From assembly GCA_946186895.1 (NCBI GenBank), contig CAMHOW010000005.1:1-64000 (forward strand): a DNA stretch of 64,000 nucleotides, written 5' to 3'. A program made the position numbers and the translations under genes. This DNA comes from an uncultured Fibrobacter sp. GTDB lineage: Bacteria > Fibrobacterota > Fibrobacteria > Fibrobacterales > Fibrobacteraceae. Shown one piece after another: positions 8,849-17,507 of the stretch. The number at the start of each line of letters is the position of its first letter. Within the stretch, counting starts at the first letter, position 1. The notes under the pieces were generated by a model. The model did not search any database, was not told the DNA's origin, and saw only the letters and a program-made list of their open reading frames with translations.

Positions 8849-8869
8849 CCATCCAAAGTAATTGGATGG
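8849..8869. promoter_or_regulatory. Perfect palindrome upstream of the FISUMP lipoprotein operon
   Basis: Arms CCATCCAA and TTGGATGG, 8 bp each and perfect, are separated by AGTAA. The element lies about 50 bp upstream of the first lipoprotein start, in a 193-bp gap after the diguanylate cyclase gene. It could be an operator or an RNA hairpin in the leader. Confidence 0.4.
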
Positions 8870-8919
8870 TTGGCGTCTTTGAACTGTTATGGCGCCCCAT
8901 CCGCAAAAGGAGAAACAAT

Positions 8920-10824
8920 ATGAAAAAACGGCTCCTGGCGTTAAGCCTTGCCGCAGGGGTAACGGCCTTTATGACCGCCTGTGGCGAAGAGACCACCAAT
9001 ACCGACATCATCAGGGCAAGTGCCGCCGACAACGTAGACTCGCTCCCCAAGTGCGACAAGAGCTACGAAGGCATGCTCGCCACCATCCCCTCCAAGGGTC
9101 AAATCCTGGTTTGCCATCAGGGCGAATGGGAAAATGTGGCGAAGACCGTCCAGAGCTCTTCCAAGAGTTCTACAAATTCTGATGCCGGCTGTACCGCCAA
9201 GGAAAACAAGGACAAGAGCGGTGTCGACATCGTGTGCGCTGGCGAAACCATCACGACCTTGAAGAACGGTACAAAGGGTGCCGATGGTCAGACTGGTCCT
9301 AGAGGTGGGGCGGGCAATCCCGGTGCTGCGGGCCAGGATGGTACTGGCACAAGCGGTAAGGACCTGAAGCTAGACGATACAGACTGTAGGGCAACCTATA
9401 TGGCCGGTGGCGTAGTCATCTACACGTGTGGTGACGAGGAGTACCTCGAAAACCTGAATGGAACCACAGCCGCCCTGAAAACCTGGAACGCCTTGTCGCT
9501 AGACCCCCGAATTATGAACACCTCGGAAACGACGATTGGTGATGTGTCCACGTTTTTCCTGAAACCGGCTTCCGGCACATGCGAAGGCAAGGTGGAACGC
9601 TGGAAAGATAACGATTCCTGGACAGTAGATGAAGCTGTTGAAGCCTATACGCAGGTTGATGAGGCTGAACTGAAACATAACTTTGCCGTTAAGGGCACGG
9701 CAACACTTACGGTTGGAGAAAACGTAAAGCCTAATATTGCTGTAAAACTGGAACCCGTAGTTGGAGCTCTTTTCGGTTTTACAACGGCAAAAAGTGTCCA
9801 GAGCTTCGGAGGCCTTTGCCTCACCTATTCTTCTGAACAGCCGATGGAACTGATTCTTACAAATGGTACCGACGTGGCTCGTTCACCCCTTGCCGCCGCC
9901 ACTAGTAAAAAGACGGTTGATTTGTTAGTGAATGATTTTAAGCCTGATAGTGCAAACGTGAATCTGTCAACCATTGCAGGGCAGGTAAAGAATATACTTG
10001 TTAAGGCAGTGGGTAGCCTAAAGGCCGGCGAATACACGAATAAGTTTGCGGTCTATGAGCTGGGTGCCTATGGCCGTTGCGGTGGCAATACCATTGTTGA
10101 TATTGAGGCGAAGTTAAGTACTGTCAAGAAGGGAACCGTTACTGACCCTCGCGATAAAAAGAAATATAACACCGTCACTATCGGTGATCAGACCTGGTTC
10201 GCCGAGAACTTGGACTACGACTACAAGGTGCATGTTGACCCGTTGCACGATGGCAAAGATGAGGATCCGACCTTCAAGTGCGATACAGAACACCCCTGCG
10301 TAGAAAAACTCGTTTACAACTACTCTGACGAGAACAAGGCTTTGTACGGAGGAAGGCTCTATACTTGGGCAGCCGCAATTGACTCGGCCTCTTTGGCTCG
10401 TGCGGCAACGCCTATGACCTGCGGAACCGGCTTTACATGCTCCTTGCCTGCTACTGTCCAGGGAATTTGTCCCCAAGGGTGGCACGTACCGAGTGTTGAC
10501 GATTACAATACCTTGCGTGCTACCGCAATGGATTTTGTGGGCTACAACAGTGAGAAGCTTCGTGCACTTGCCATGCTCGATGAAAGTGCCGGTGGAACGA
10601 ACTGGCTCGGCTTCTCTGCAAAACTCGGCGGAATTGTTCAAAATAATGGAACAACTCTATACAACGAAAATGTCGGTCTTTATGTAATTCTCAAGGATGA
10701 GTTTACCGATTCCTACTATTACATAGGAACCTTTGGCAAGACCGCTATGAGTGTACCGGATGCTAGCCACAGCAAGAACTATTTCCGCGCTATCCGTTGC
10801 GTCAAGAACAAGGCTAAGGAATAA
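8920..10824 (+). CDS. Collagen-like FISUMP lipoprotein, tandem copy 1
   Basis: A 634-residue protein starting at ATG 8920, with an AAAGGAG ribosome site 9 nt upstream; the earlier track start at 8866 lacks support. The signal peptide ends in a lipobox-like MTAC, predicting a lipidated surface protein. In order: a conserved N-terminal block with LPKCDKSYEGM, a short Gly-X-Y stretch around residues 116-145, a beta-rich middle, and a C-terminal FISUMP domain (about 403-630). The FISUMP marks are DPRDKKKYNTVTIGDQTWFAENL, GICPQGWHVPS and a final AIRCVK. Function is unknown; a surface adhesin-like role is inference. It heads a three-gene tandem array. Confidence 0.85.
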   Translation: MKKRLLALSLAAGVTAFMTACGEETTNTDIIRASAADNVDSLPKCDKSYEGMLATIPSKGQILVCHQGEWENVAKTVQSSSKSSTNSDAGCTAKENKDKSGVDIVCAGETITTLKNGTKGADGQTGPRGGAGNPGAAGQDGTGTSGKDLKLDDTDCRATYMAGGVVIYTCGDEEYLENLNGTTAALKTWNALSLDPRIMNTSETTIGDVSTFFLKPASGTCEGKVERWKDNDSWTVDEAVEAYTQVDEAELKHNFAVKGTATLTVGENVKPNIAVKLEPVVGALFGFTTAKSVQSFGGLCLTYSSEQPMELILTNGTDVARSPLAAATSKKTVDLLVNDFKPDSANVNLSTIAGQVKNILVKAVGSLKAGEYTNKFAVYELGAYGRCGGNTIVDIEAKLSTVKKGTVTDPRDKKKYNTVTIGDQTWFAENLDYDYKVHVDPLHDGKDEDPTFKCDTEHPCVEKLVYNYSDENKALYGGRLYTWAAAIDSASLARAATPMTCGTGFTCSLPATVQGICPQGWHVPSVDDYNTLRATAMDFVGYNSEKLRALAMLDESAGGTNWLGFSAKLGGIVQNNGTTLYNENVGLYVILKDEFTDSYYYIGTFGKTAMSVPDASHSKNYFRAIRCVKNKAKE

Positions 10825-10837
10825 GGAGGGCTAGACA

Positions 10838-12667
10838 ATGAAAAAGATTACTATGAAAAAATTTGTTATTGGATGTGCTGCAATCTCGCTCCTCCTTACC
10901 GCTTGTGGCGACGATGTCACCAACGACAGCGTGGTCAAGGCGGAGGCCTACGAATCCAAGGCCGACCTGCCCGATTGTGGTGAAAAGTACGAGGGCATGT
11001 TTGCAACGGTGCCTTCGAAAAAAGAAGTCTACCTTTGTTCCGAAGGTTCCTGGAAGAGCCTGTTGAACAGCGCTACTGCCTCTGCTGTTAAAGACGGAGA
11101 GTTTGCTTGCTCTACCGTGGAACTTAAAGACAAGTCTGGCTACAAGGTGGTCTGTGGTGGCGACTCTGTGGCGGTGGTCAAGAATGGCGACAATGGTTCT
11201 AACGGAAGCCAGGGTCCTGCCGGTCCGTCTGGTGCCCCCGGTGAGGCCGGTTCCGATGGTACAGGCTCCAACGGTAAGGACTTGACTCTCGGCAAAGACG
11301 ACTGCGCCGTTATGTATACAGGTCTTGAAACTGTTGTCTATGACTGCGGTGACAGTGCCTACGTGAAAAGCTTGAGTGGGTTCAAGTCCAAGTACGTCTG
11401 GAACGCAATGTATAGCATAGCTTCGTCAGGCGTTTCTGTGTTGGCAGGTACTCAAATCACACCGTTCTTCTATGATGCAAGCGGTTCGGGAGCTGACAAG
11501 GCCACCTACCAACGCTGGAAAGATGACGATGTCGCCTTTGGAACAACGTTGATGGCTCCCAAAGAACATTATGCAAATAAGTCCATTCATGCTGATGTAA
11601 CGCTCACCGTGGCCGAGGCCCGCAAAGTTACCGCAAAGGACTACCGCTCCTTTGTCGGTTTCCATGCAACTCTTTCCGCCACTGACATGACAACCAAATA
11701 TAAGGGTGGTTTCTGTTTGACCTACACTGCAGACAATGCTATGGCCTTGCTCCTGAAAAATGCCAACGGCTATATCAAGGCCGAAATCCCCGCCTCTAAG
11801 GGCAAGGAATCTATCGTAAATATCCTTTTCAATGACTTCAAGCCCGTGGCCGAGGGTGTCACGGTAGACGATGTGATTAAGAGCGTAACCGAGATGGCCA
11901 TCGAAGCCGTCGGAAGTGAAAAGGCCGGCAAATACGCCAACAGCTTCTCCATCTACCAGATTGGCAACTATGGTTCCTGCGACAACTTCACTTACAGCAC
12001 CTGGAAGGATTACCTCAAAACAGTAGTAGGAAAACCTGGTAAACTGGTCGATAACCGTGACAAAGACAACCCCATCACCTACGCAACAGCAACCATCGGC
12101 GACCAGACCTGGATGGCCGAGAACCTGCGCTATGGGACACAGTCCTGTTTTTACAGCAGCGACAAAGACTGTGCCACGTACGGCCGCAAGTACACCTGGC
12201 TTGAGTCGCTCGGTGACGATGCGACTAAATATGGGTGTGCCGCTGACGCTGCGTGTACCACCACGCTACCCGACCAGGTGCAGGGTATTTGTCCCGATGG
12301 TTGGCATTTGCCTTCTACTGCCGAATGGGGAAAACTCATCGAAACGGTTGCAGGAGAAAATCTCCAATATAAGACATATAGCTCGATTGCCGATGGTCTC
12401 GCCCTGGCGAAGGGACCCGCAGAAACGACTGGGGCCCTTAATAACCAAGGTGAAAACCTGACGGGGCTCGGTTTGACATTCCCAACCACTGGATATCAAT
12501 ACTATTGGAGCAATGGCTCTGCTACTGCATCAACAGGAAATGCCATAAGAATTACATGGGGCGGCACCTATGTCCAGGTGTTCTGTGGTAATCATTCATA
12601 TGCCACGACTATGACAAAGACTAGCGCCTACCCCGTCCGTTGCATCAAGGACCAGGCTAAGGAATAA
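10838..12667 (+). CDS. Collagen-like FISUMP lipoprotein, tandem copy 2
   Basis: A 609-residue paralogue of the preceding gene with the same architecture: lipobox LTAC, the LPDCGEKYEGMFATVPS block, a Gly-X-Y segment around 117-146, a divergent beta-rich middle and a FISUMP domain from about 400 with GDQTWMAENLRYG and GICPDGWHLPS. It starts 13 bp after copy 1, behind GGAGGG. The junction sequence is nearly identical to the copy 2/copy 3 junction, which points to tandem duplication. A second in-frame ATG at 10853 is possible. The middle segments differ strongly between copies while the ends are conserved. Confidence 0.85.
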   Translation: MKKITMKKFVIGCAAISLLLTACGDDVTNDSVVKAEAYESKADLPDCGEKYEGMFATVPSKKEVYLCSEGSWKSLLNSATASAVKDGEFACSTVELKDKSGYKVVCGGDSVAVVKNGDNGSNGSQGPAGPSGAPGEAGSDGTGSNGKDLTLGKDDCAVMYTGLETVVYDCGDSAYVKSLSGFKSKYVWNAMYSIASSGVSVLAGTQITPFFYDASGSGADKATYQRWKDDDVAFGTTLMAPKEHYANKSIHADVTLTVAEARKVTAKDYRSFVGFHATLSATDMTTKYKGGFCLTYTADNAMALLLKNANGYIKAEIPASKGKESIVNILFNDFKPVAEGVTVDDVIKSVTEMAIEAVGSEKAGKYANSFSIYQIGNYGSCDNFTYSTWKDYLKTVVGKPGKLVDNRDKDNPITYATATIGDQTWMAENLRYGTQSCFYSSDKDCATYGRKYTWLESLGDDATKYGCAADAACTTTLPDQVQGICPDGWHLPSTAEWGKLIETVAGENLQYKTYSSIADGLALAKGPAETTGALNNQGENLTGLGLTFPTTGYQYYWSNGSATASTGNAIRITWGGTYVQVFCGNHSYATTMTKTSAYPVRCIKDQAKE

Positions 12668-12680
12668 GGAGGGTTAAACA

Positions 12681-14465
12681 ATGAAAATGATTAATATGAA
12701 AAAGATTAGCATGGCAATCTCGCTCCCTCTGTTCTTTGCCGCCTGTGGAGACAATGTGACCGACAATGACCCCGTTGCCACCCAGGCCTACGAGGACACG
12801 GAAGCTTTCCCTGACTGCGACGAAAGCTACGAGGGCATGTTTGCAACCGTTACAAGCTCCAAGGAGCTTTACATATGCACCGCCGAAAAGTGGGTGAACC
12901 TCTCCAAGGCAGGCGCCGATAGCAAGTCTGCGGCCAAGTCTGGCTGCAGCGCCAAGGAACTGGCCGACAAGAGCGGCGTGCAGATTACATGCAACGGCGA
13001 AGCCGTGGGTACGTTGAATTACGGCAAGGCCGGTAGTGCAGGCTCTACGGGAGCCACAGGCCCCAAAGGCACTGACGGCGCTGCTGGTAGCGATGGTCAA
13101 AGCTACTCCGGTACCGACGCCAAGTGGGATACTGACCGCTGCAAGCTGAAGAACGCGGGCTACGACTACATGATTTATCAGTGTGGCGACAGCACGTATG
13201 TGACGCAGCTGAGCAAGTCTACTACTTCTTCGACCCCATGGAAGGCTTTCAATACGTCTTTAACTGTTAGCAGTTATAATGGCTACACCCCTTATTACTT
13301 CTTTACCACCGGGTTTGAAGGCGCATCGGGTAGCCTTAAGTACTTTGAAGGGGAGACTCCTTTGACCGAAACAACTTCATTGGTGGCTAAACACATTATT
13401 TCGGCTGGTGGTACAATGGGAGGTACAGCTTCTATTGAAATCACGAAGGAGCAGACCGTTACAGCTACCAAATATCGGCCTTTTGTAGGGGCTAGGTTCA
13501 CATACAACACCTTGGGCGCCAATATCGGTAGCAGGGCGGGCGTTTGCTTGCTCTATTCCTCCGAAAAAGAAATGAACTTGCTTGTTGAAGGTGAGACCGG
13601 TTTCTTGAAGGCCGCCCTGCCTGCAACCAAGGACGGAAAAGACACTCTAGTGCAGTTGCTTTGGCGAGATTTTGAACCCGTTGCCGCTGGTGTCGACATT
13701 AATAAGGTCATTTCCAAGGCGAAGTATGCGTACATAGAAGCTGTTGGTGGTACAAAAGCTGATAAGTATGAGAACAATTTCGCTATACACCAATTTGGGG
13801 ATTATGGCCGCTGCACCGACGAAACGGTCGACACGTGGGTTGCCTCGATGGTGGGTGAAACAGGGACTGTTAAGGATGCAATAGATGATAAAATCGTGTA
13901 CAATACCGTGACCATTGGTGGACAGACCTGGCTTGCGGATAATCTGCGCTCTGGAACGGGAGATTGCCTTGCTACTAGCGGTGATGCTGATTGCAAGAAT
14001 TTCGGAAAAGCGTACAAATGGGTTGACGCTCTTGGAGCGGATGCAGAAAAGTATGGTTGTTCGGCAACTGCGGTGTGCACTGTTGCGTTGCCGAGCTTAG
14101 TGCAGGGGTTATGCCCTGCCAATTACCACATTGCCACACTAGATGACTGGAATGCACTGTTTACAACTGTAGGCGGTGGAACTCTTCTTAAAAATGCAAC
14201 GGTTACCGCATTTGCTTTATTTAAGCCGGGAATTAGTTTAACTGGTAGCTATGCATATAATGCCCAAAACAAGCTTGGATTAGGGCTTGTTAACTCCGCC
14301 AACGCCCCTTCTTATGGCAAGTATTGGCTTGCTGCGGAATCAAATGGGACGACTGGTAGAGCTTGGGATTTTGACGGGTCAGTTCCCTCTCCTTATGGTA
14401 GTTACACTGGCGACAAAGATGAGCAGGCTCTCTCCGTCCGCTGCGTAAAGGACGCCACTCCGTAA
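12681..14465 (+). CDS. Collagen-like FISUMP lipoprotein, tandem copy 3
   Basis: A 594-residue third paralogue. The signal peptide ends in FAAC. The conserved FPDCDESYEGMFATV block, a Gly-X-Y run at about 117-143, a variable middle and a FISUMP domain (about 397-590; GGQTWLADNLRSG, LVQGLCPANYH, SVRCVK) follow. Here the usual WHLPS of the domain reads YHIAT, so this copy has drifted at one of the most conserved FISUMP positions. It is preceded by GGAGGG as in copy 2 and followed by a clear terminator, marking the operon end. Confidence 0.85.
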   Translation: MKMINMKKISMAISLPLFFAACGDNVTDNDPVATQAYEDTEAFPDCDESYEGMFATVTSSKELYICTAEKWVNLSKAGADSKSAAKSGCSAKELADKSGVQITCNGEAVGTLNYGKAGSAGSTGATGPKGTDGAAGSDGQSYSGTDAKWDTDRCKLKNAGYDYMIYQCGDSTYVTQLSKSTTSSTPWKAFNTSLTVSSYNGYTPYYFFTTGFEGASGSLKYFEGETPLTETTSLVAKHIISAGGTMGGTASIEITKEQTVTATKYRPFVGARFTYNTLGANIGSRAGVCLLYSSEKEMNLLVEGETGFLKAALPATKDGKDTLVQLLWRDFEPVAAGVDINKVISKAKYAYIEAVGGTKADKYENNFAIHQFGDYGRCTDETVDTWVASMVGETGTVKDAIDDKIVYNTVTIGGQTWLADNLRSGTGDCLATSGDADCKNFGKAYKWVDALGADAEKYGCSATAVCTVALPSLVQGLCPANYHIATLDDWNALFTTVGGGTLLKNATVTAFALFKPGISLTGSYAYNAQNKLGLGLVNSANAPSYGKYWLAAESNGTTGRAWDFDGSVPSPYGSYTGDKDEQALSVRCVKDATP

Positions 14466-14524
14466 GGAATTCCCCTTGGGGTACGTCATCCCCGTGAATA
14501 CGGGGATCTCTAAAACTTAAAAGA

Positions 14525-14549
14525 CTCGGTCTACGACCGAGCCTTTTTT
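14525..14549 (+). terminator. Terminator of the three-gene FISUMP operon
   Basis: CTCGGTC and GACCGAG arms around a 3-nt loop are followed by CC and six T residues. Confidence 0.85.
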
Positions 14550-14576
14550 GTATGGGGTGAAAATGCTCTGCGAGCT

Positions 14577-15203
14577 TTATATCGCTTGCAGCAGCGCTGT
14601 CAGGCGAATTTCTATTTCGTCCCAGTTGCCGCTTGCCATGAGCGCGGGGTTGAAGATGCTCCCGCCGAAGGAAACCAGGTTCGCGCCCGCTTCCATGTAG
14701 GCCTTTGCATTCTGCGGGTTCACGCCGCCGCAGGCCATCAGGGGGATGTCCCGGAAGGGCCCGCGCAGGGCCTTGATGTATTCCGGGCCACCTACGCAGT
14801 TCACCGGGAAAACTTTCACGGCGGCGGCGCCTAGGTCGTAGGCCTTCTGCACTTCGGTGGGGGAGAGGGCCCCGGGAATAATGGGAATCCCTGCCGTATT
14901 GGAAAGCCGCACGATTTCTTTGCGGGTGTTGGGCGTTACGATGAACTCTGCCCCCGCGGCTACGGCCTTTTCTAGGTCGCTTTCGTGGCGAACAGTGCCT
15001 GCCCCTACGAGAATTTCATAAGACCCGGCGCAGTCCTTGAGCTTTTTGATAATGCTGGTGGCACCGGCGGTGTTCATGGTCACCTCGATGGCCTTGAGGC
15101 CGCACTTGGCGGCGGTTTCTACGCAGGCCTCTTCGGCCCCCTGGGGAATGTCGCGGAGAATGCCCACGACCGGCATCGGTTTTAGAAATTCGAGCAGGTT
15201 CAT
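14577..15203 (-). CDS. eda: KDPG/KHG aldolase
   Basis: A 208-residue class I aldolase of the Eda family, matching the usual length. It cleaves 2-keto-3-deoxy-6-phosphogluconate (or 4-hydroxy-2-oxoglutarate) to pyruvate and an aldehyde. The Schiff-base lysine is K130 in AAVKVFP and the catalytic Glu is E40 in AIEVTMNT. The phosphate/substrate loop includes LVGAGTVR and ACGGVNPQN. No phosphogluconate dehydratase or uronate gene adjoins it, so it may serve uronate degradation encoded elsewhere, which is of interest given the pectinases later in the window. Confidence 0.93.
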   Translation of the reverse strand: MNLLEFLKPMPVVGILRDIPQGAEEACVETAAKCGLKAIEVTMNTAGATSIIKKLKDCAGSYEILVGAGTVRHESDLEKAVAAGAEFIVTPNTRKEIVRLSNTAGIPIIPGALSPTEVQKAYDLGAAAVKVFPVNCVGGPEYIKALRGPFRDIPLMACGGVNPQNAKAYMEAGANLVSFGGSIFNPALMASGNWDEIEIRLTALLQAI

Positions 15204-15233
15204 ACTTTTAAGATAGTAAACAAGAATAATTAT

Positions 15234-15306
15234 GAATTCGGATTTCGGAATTCGGAGTTGTTTGTTAAGAATAAAAATCCGAACTCCGAACTCGGGATTC
15301 CGAATT
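15234..15306. repeat. TTCGGA-type dispersed inverted repeat, copy 1
   Basis: The left arm is built of TTCGGA-containing units (GAATTCGGATTTCGGAATT...). The right arm carries the complementary TCCGAACTCCGAA-type units, across an A/T-rich loop. The right edge runs into the stop codon of the ABC permease gene. Two similar elements occur at 16514-16610 and 23222-23299. Confidence 0.75.
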
Positions 15307-16510
15307 ATTCATACCTTAGGGCCTCGATCGGGTCAAGTCGGCTGGCTTTGCGGGCAGGGTACCACCCGAAAAAGACTCCCGTGGCAAAACATACGGCAAA
15401 ACTGATGACAACGCTGGTAAACGACACGATCATGGGCCACCCCATGACGGTTTTTACAATTTGTGAAGCGGCCACCCCGAGAATAATACCGATAAGCCCG
15501 CCCATAAGGCTAATGGTCACTGATTCAAACAGGAACTGCATCAATATGTCACGCCCACGGGCGCCTATGGCCATGCGGAGGCCGATTTCCTTGGTGCGTT
15601 CGGTAACCGACACGTACATGATGTTCATGATACCGATACCGCCTACGAACAGGCTAATACCGGCAATGACGGTCAACACCAGGGCCAGCATGTCCGATGT
15701 GCTGGTGACCATCTCGATCATTTCTTCTTGGGTGAACACTCTGAAGGGATCCGTGGGCTTGGTCCAGTTCCGCCGTTCCTTCAAAATGTTCATGATTTCT
15801 TCGGTGGCCTTTTCGGCATAGCCTTCGCCGATGGAGTTGGCGTAGATCTGCCGGATGTTGGTGGTGGCCGAGAACCTGCGCATTACGGTCTGGTAGGGCG
15901 TAAAGATCACGTCGTCGTTATCTTGCCCAAAGTCTCCGGAGCCCTTGGATTTCAGAGTGCCGATAACCTTCAGCGGGATGCTCTTGTAGCGGATGGTCTT
16001 ACCGATGGGGTTTTCGCCCGCAAAGAGGTTCTGTACCACCGTCTGGCCAATGACGCAGACTTTCGCCATGCGGTCGGCAGCGTCGTCGAACATCACGCCG
16101 TCTTCGATTTCGTAGTTGCGAATCTTGAGGTAGTCGGCGGAGATGCCGCTCAAAGTAGTGGGGGAGTTGTTGTTCCCTACAATGGCTTGCCCGCTTACGG
16201 TAATCATGGGTGACACGCCGTTGATGTAGGTGGCGTTTTCCCGGATGGCGATGACATCTTTTTCTTCCAACATCTCGGAAGATTCCGCCTGTACGCCGCC
16301 ACGCCTGTTCCAGTTGGGCATGACAATGATGGCGTTGGTGCCCATGCTGGTCATCTGTTCCTTGATGGACTGGCGAGACCCTTCGCCCATGGCCACCATG
16401 GTAATCACCGCTGCCACGCCAATGACGATACCCAGCACCGAAAGGAAGGTGCGCATGCGGTTACGCAGTAGGGCGCAAAGAGAAATCTTTATGAGAGTGA
16501 TAGGAGACAT
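15305..16510 (-). CDS. MacB-like ABC transporter permease
   Basis: A 401-residue FtsX/MacB-type permease. An N-terminal transmembrane segment (about 20-42; FLSVLGIVIGVAAVITMVA) precedes a long periplasmic MacB_PCD domain (about 45-270). Three C-terminal helices follow, including the conserved ISLFVGGIGIMNIMYVSVTERTKEIG segment. Such permeases export lipoproteins, peptides or toxins and work with the ATPase encoded next door on the same strand. The MacB ATPase domain is not fused here, so the transporter is split. No membrane-fusion (MacA-like) gene is in view. Confidence 0.9.
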   Translation of the reverse strand: MSPITLIKISLCALLRNRMRTFLSVLGIVIGVAAVITMVAMGEGSRQSIKEQMTSMGTNAIIVMPNWNRRGGVQAESSEMLEEKDVIAIRENATYINGVSPMITVSGQAIVGNNNSPTTLSGISADYLKIRNYEIEDGVMFDDAADRMAKVCVIGQTVVQNLFAGENPIGKTIRYKSIPLKVIGTLKSKGSGDFGQDNDDVIFTPYQTVMRRFSATTNIRQIYANSIGEGYAEKATEEIMNILKERRNWTKPTDPFRVFTQEEMIEMVTSTSDMLALVLTVIAGISLFVGGIGIMNIMYVSVTERTKEIGLRMAIGARGRDILMQFLFESVTISLMGGLIGIILGVAASQIVKTVMGWPMIVSFTSVVISFAVCFATGVFFGWYPARKASRLDPIEALRYE

Positions 16511-16513
16511 GGG

Positions 16514-16610
16514 TGAGTTCGGAGTTCGGATTTCGGAGTTGTGGTGAATTCGGAGTTCGGATTTCAGAGCTAGAAAAAAGTTCTGAATTCTGAATTCCGA
16601 AATCTGAATT
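16514..16610. repeat. TTCGGA-type dispersed inverted repeat, copy 2
   Basis: Two runs of GAGTTCGGATTTCGGAGTT-like units are followed by TTCTGAATTCTGAATTCCGAAATC, the partly complementary arm. It fills the gap between the ABC ATPase and permease genes and abuts the ATPase stop codon. Confidence 0.75.
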
Positions 16611-17361
16611 AGTCATAGGTCTCTGGTGGGGGCAGGGCATCGAAGGCTGCCTTCGCGTCTTGCATCTCGTGGGCTTCGTCTTTTTTTAAGAGACCGTCCC
16701 GCAGGGTGATGGTCCGCTCGCTGAAGGTGGCAATGTCGGGTTCGTGGGTCACGAAGGCAATGGTTTTCCCCTGCCGGTGGAGCTCCTGGAAAATCATCAT
16801 GATTTCGTAGCTGGTTCGGGTGTCCAGATTACCTGTGGCTTCGTCGGCCAAAATAATCACAGGGTCGTTCACCAGGGCACGGGCGATAGCCACACGCTGC
16901 TGTTGTCCGCCAGAAAGCTGGCTGGGCAGGTGGTTCATGCGGTCGGCCAGGCCCACCATTTCCAGGGCCGTAAGTGCCCGCCGGCGCCTTTCCGCCGAAG
17001 ACACCTTCGAATTGTAAAGCAGGGGCAGTTCCACGTTCTCGATGGCGGTGGTTCTGGAAAGCAGGTTGTAGTTCTGGAAAACAAAACCGATTTTTTGGCC
17101 CCGGATGCGGGCCAGGGAGTCCCGGGAGAGCTTTTCGGTATGCTCGCCGTCTAGAATGTAGTGTCCCGCGGTAGGCTTGTCCATACAGCCCAAAATGTTC
17201 AGCATGGTAGACTTGCCCGACCCGCTGGTACCCATGATGGTCACAAATTCACCGGGATAGATGTCGAAGGACACGCCCCGCAGGGCGTGAACCACCTGGT
17301 CACCCATCTTGAAGTCCCTACGCAGACTTTCTATAGAAAGAATCGGTAATTTGTCCGTCAT
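16609..17361 (-). CDS. ABC transporter ATP-binding protein (LolD/MacB type)
   Basis: A 250-residue ATPase with Walker [11 protein letters not shown]-loop at FVFQNYNLL, signature LSGGQQQR, Walker [11 protein letters not shown] and the H-loop in FVTHEPD. The type is that of cytosolic partners of MacB/LolCE permeases, which couple ATP hydrolysis to periplasmic mechanotransmission. It precedes its permease on the minus strand; the gap between them is occupied by a TTCGGA repeat. The C-terminus carries about 20 extra residues rich in Ala/Asp/Pro beyond the usual family end. Confidence 0.93.
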   Translation of the reverse strand: MTDKLPILSIESLRRDFKMGDQVVHALRGVSFDIYPGEFVTIMGTSGSGKSTMLNILGCMDKPTAGHYILDGEHTEKLSRDSLARIRGQKIGFVFQNYNLLSRTTAIENVELPLLYNSKVSSAERRRRALTALEMVGLADRMNHLPSQLSGGQQQRVAIARALVNDPVIILADEATGNLDTRTSYEIMMIFQELHRQGKTIAFVTHEPDIATFSERTITLRDGLLKKDEAHEMQDAKAAFDALPPPETYD

Positions 17362-17466
17362 GACCTGATTTTGATTCTTGTAACCCTATTTTAGTTGCCC
17401 ATTTGGCCTAAATGGTAGTACTGAAGGTCTCAAAATTAAAAAAATGTGACCTATAACTGAAATTTT

Positions 17467-17475
17467 TGCTATAAT
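17467..17475 (+). promoter_or_regulatory. Extended -10 element upstream of the OmpA-family gene
   Basis: TGCTATAAT is a consensus extended -10 box about 30 bp upstream of the start. No good -35 is present, as is usual for extended -10 promoters. Confidence 0.6.
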
Positions 17476-17507
17476 TTCCCCTAAAGTCATAATTTAGAGG
17501 ATTATTC

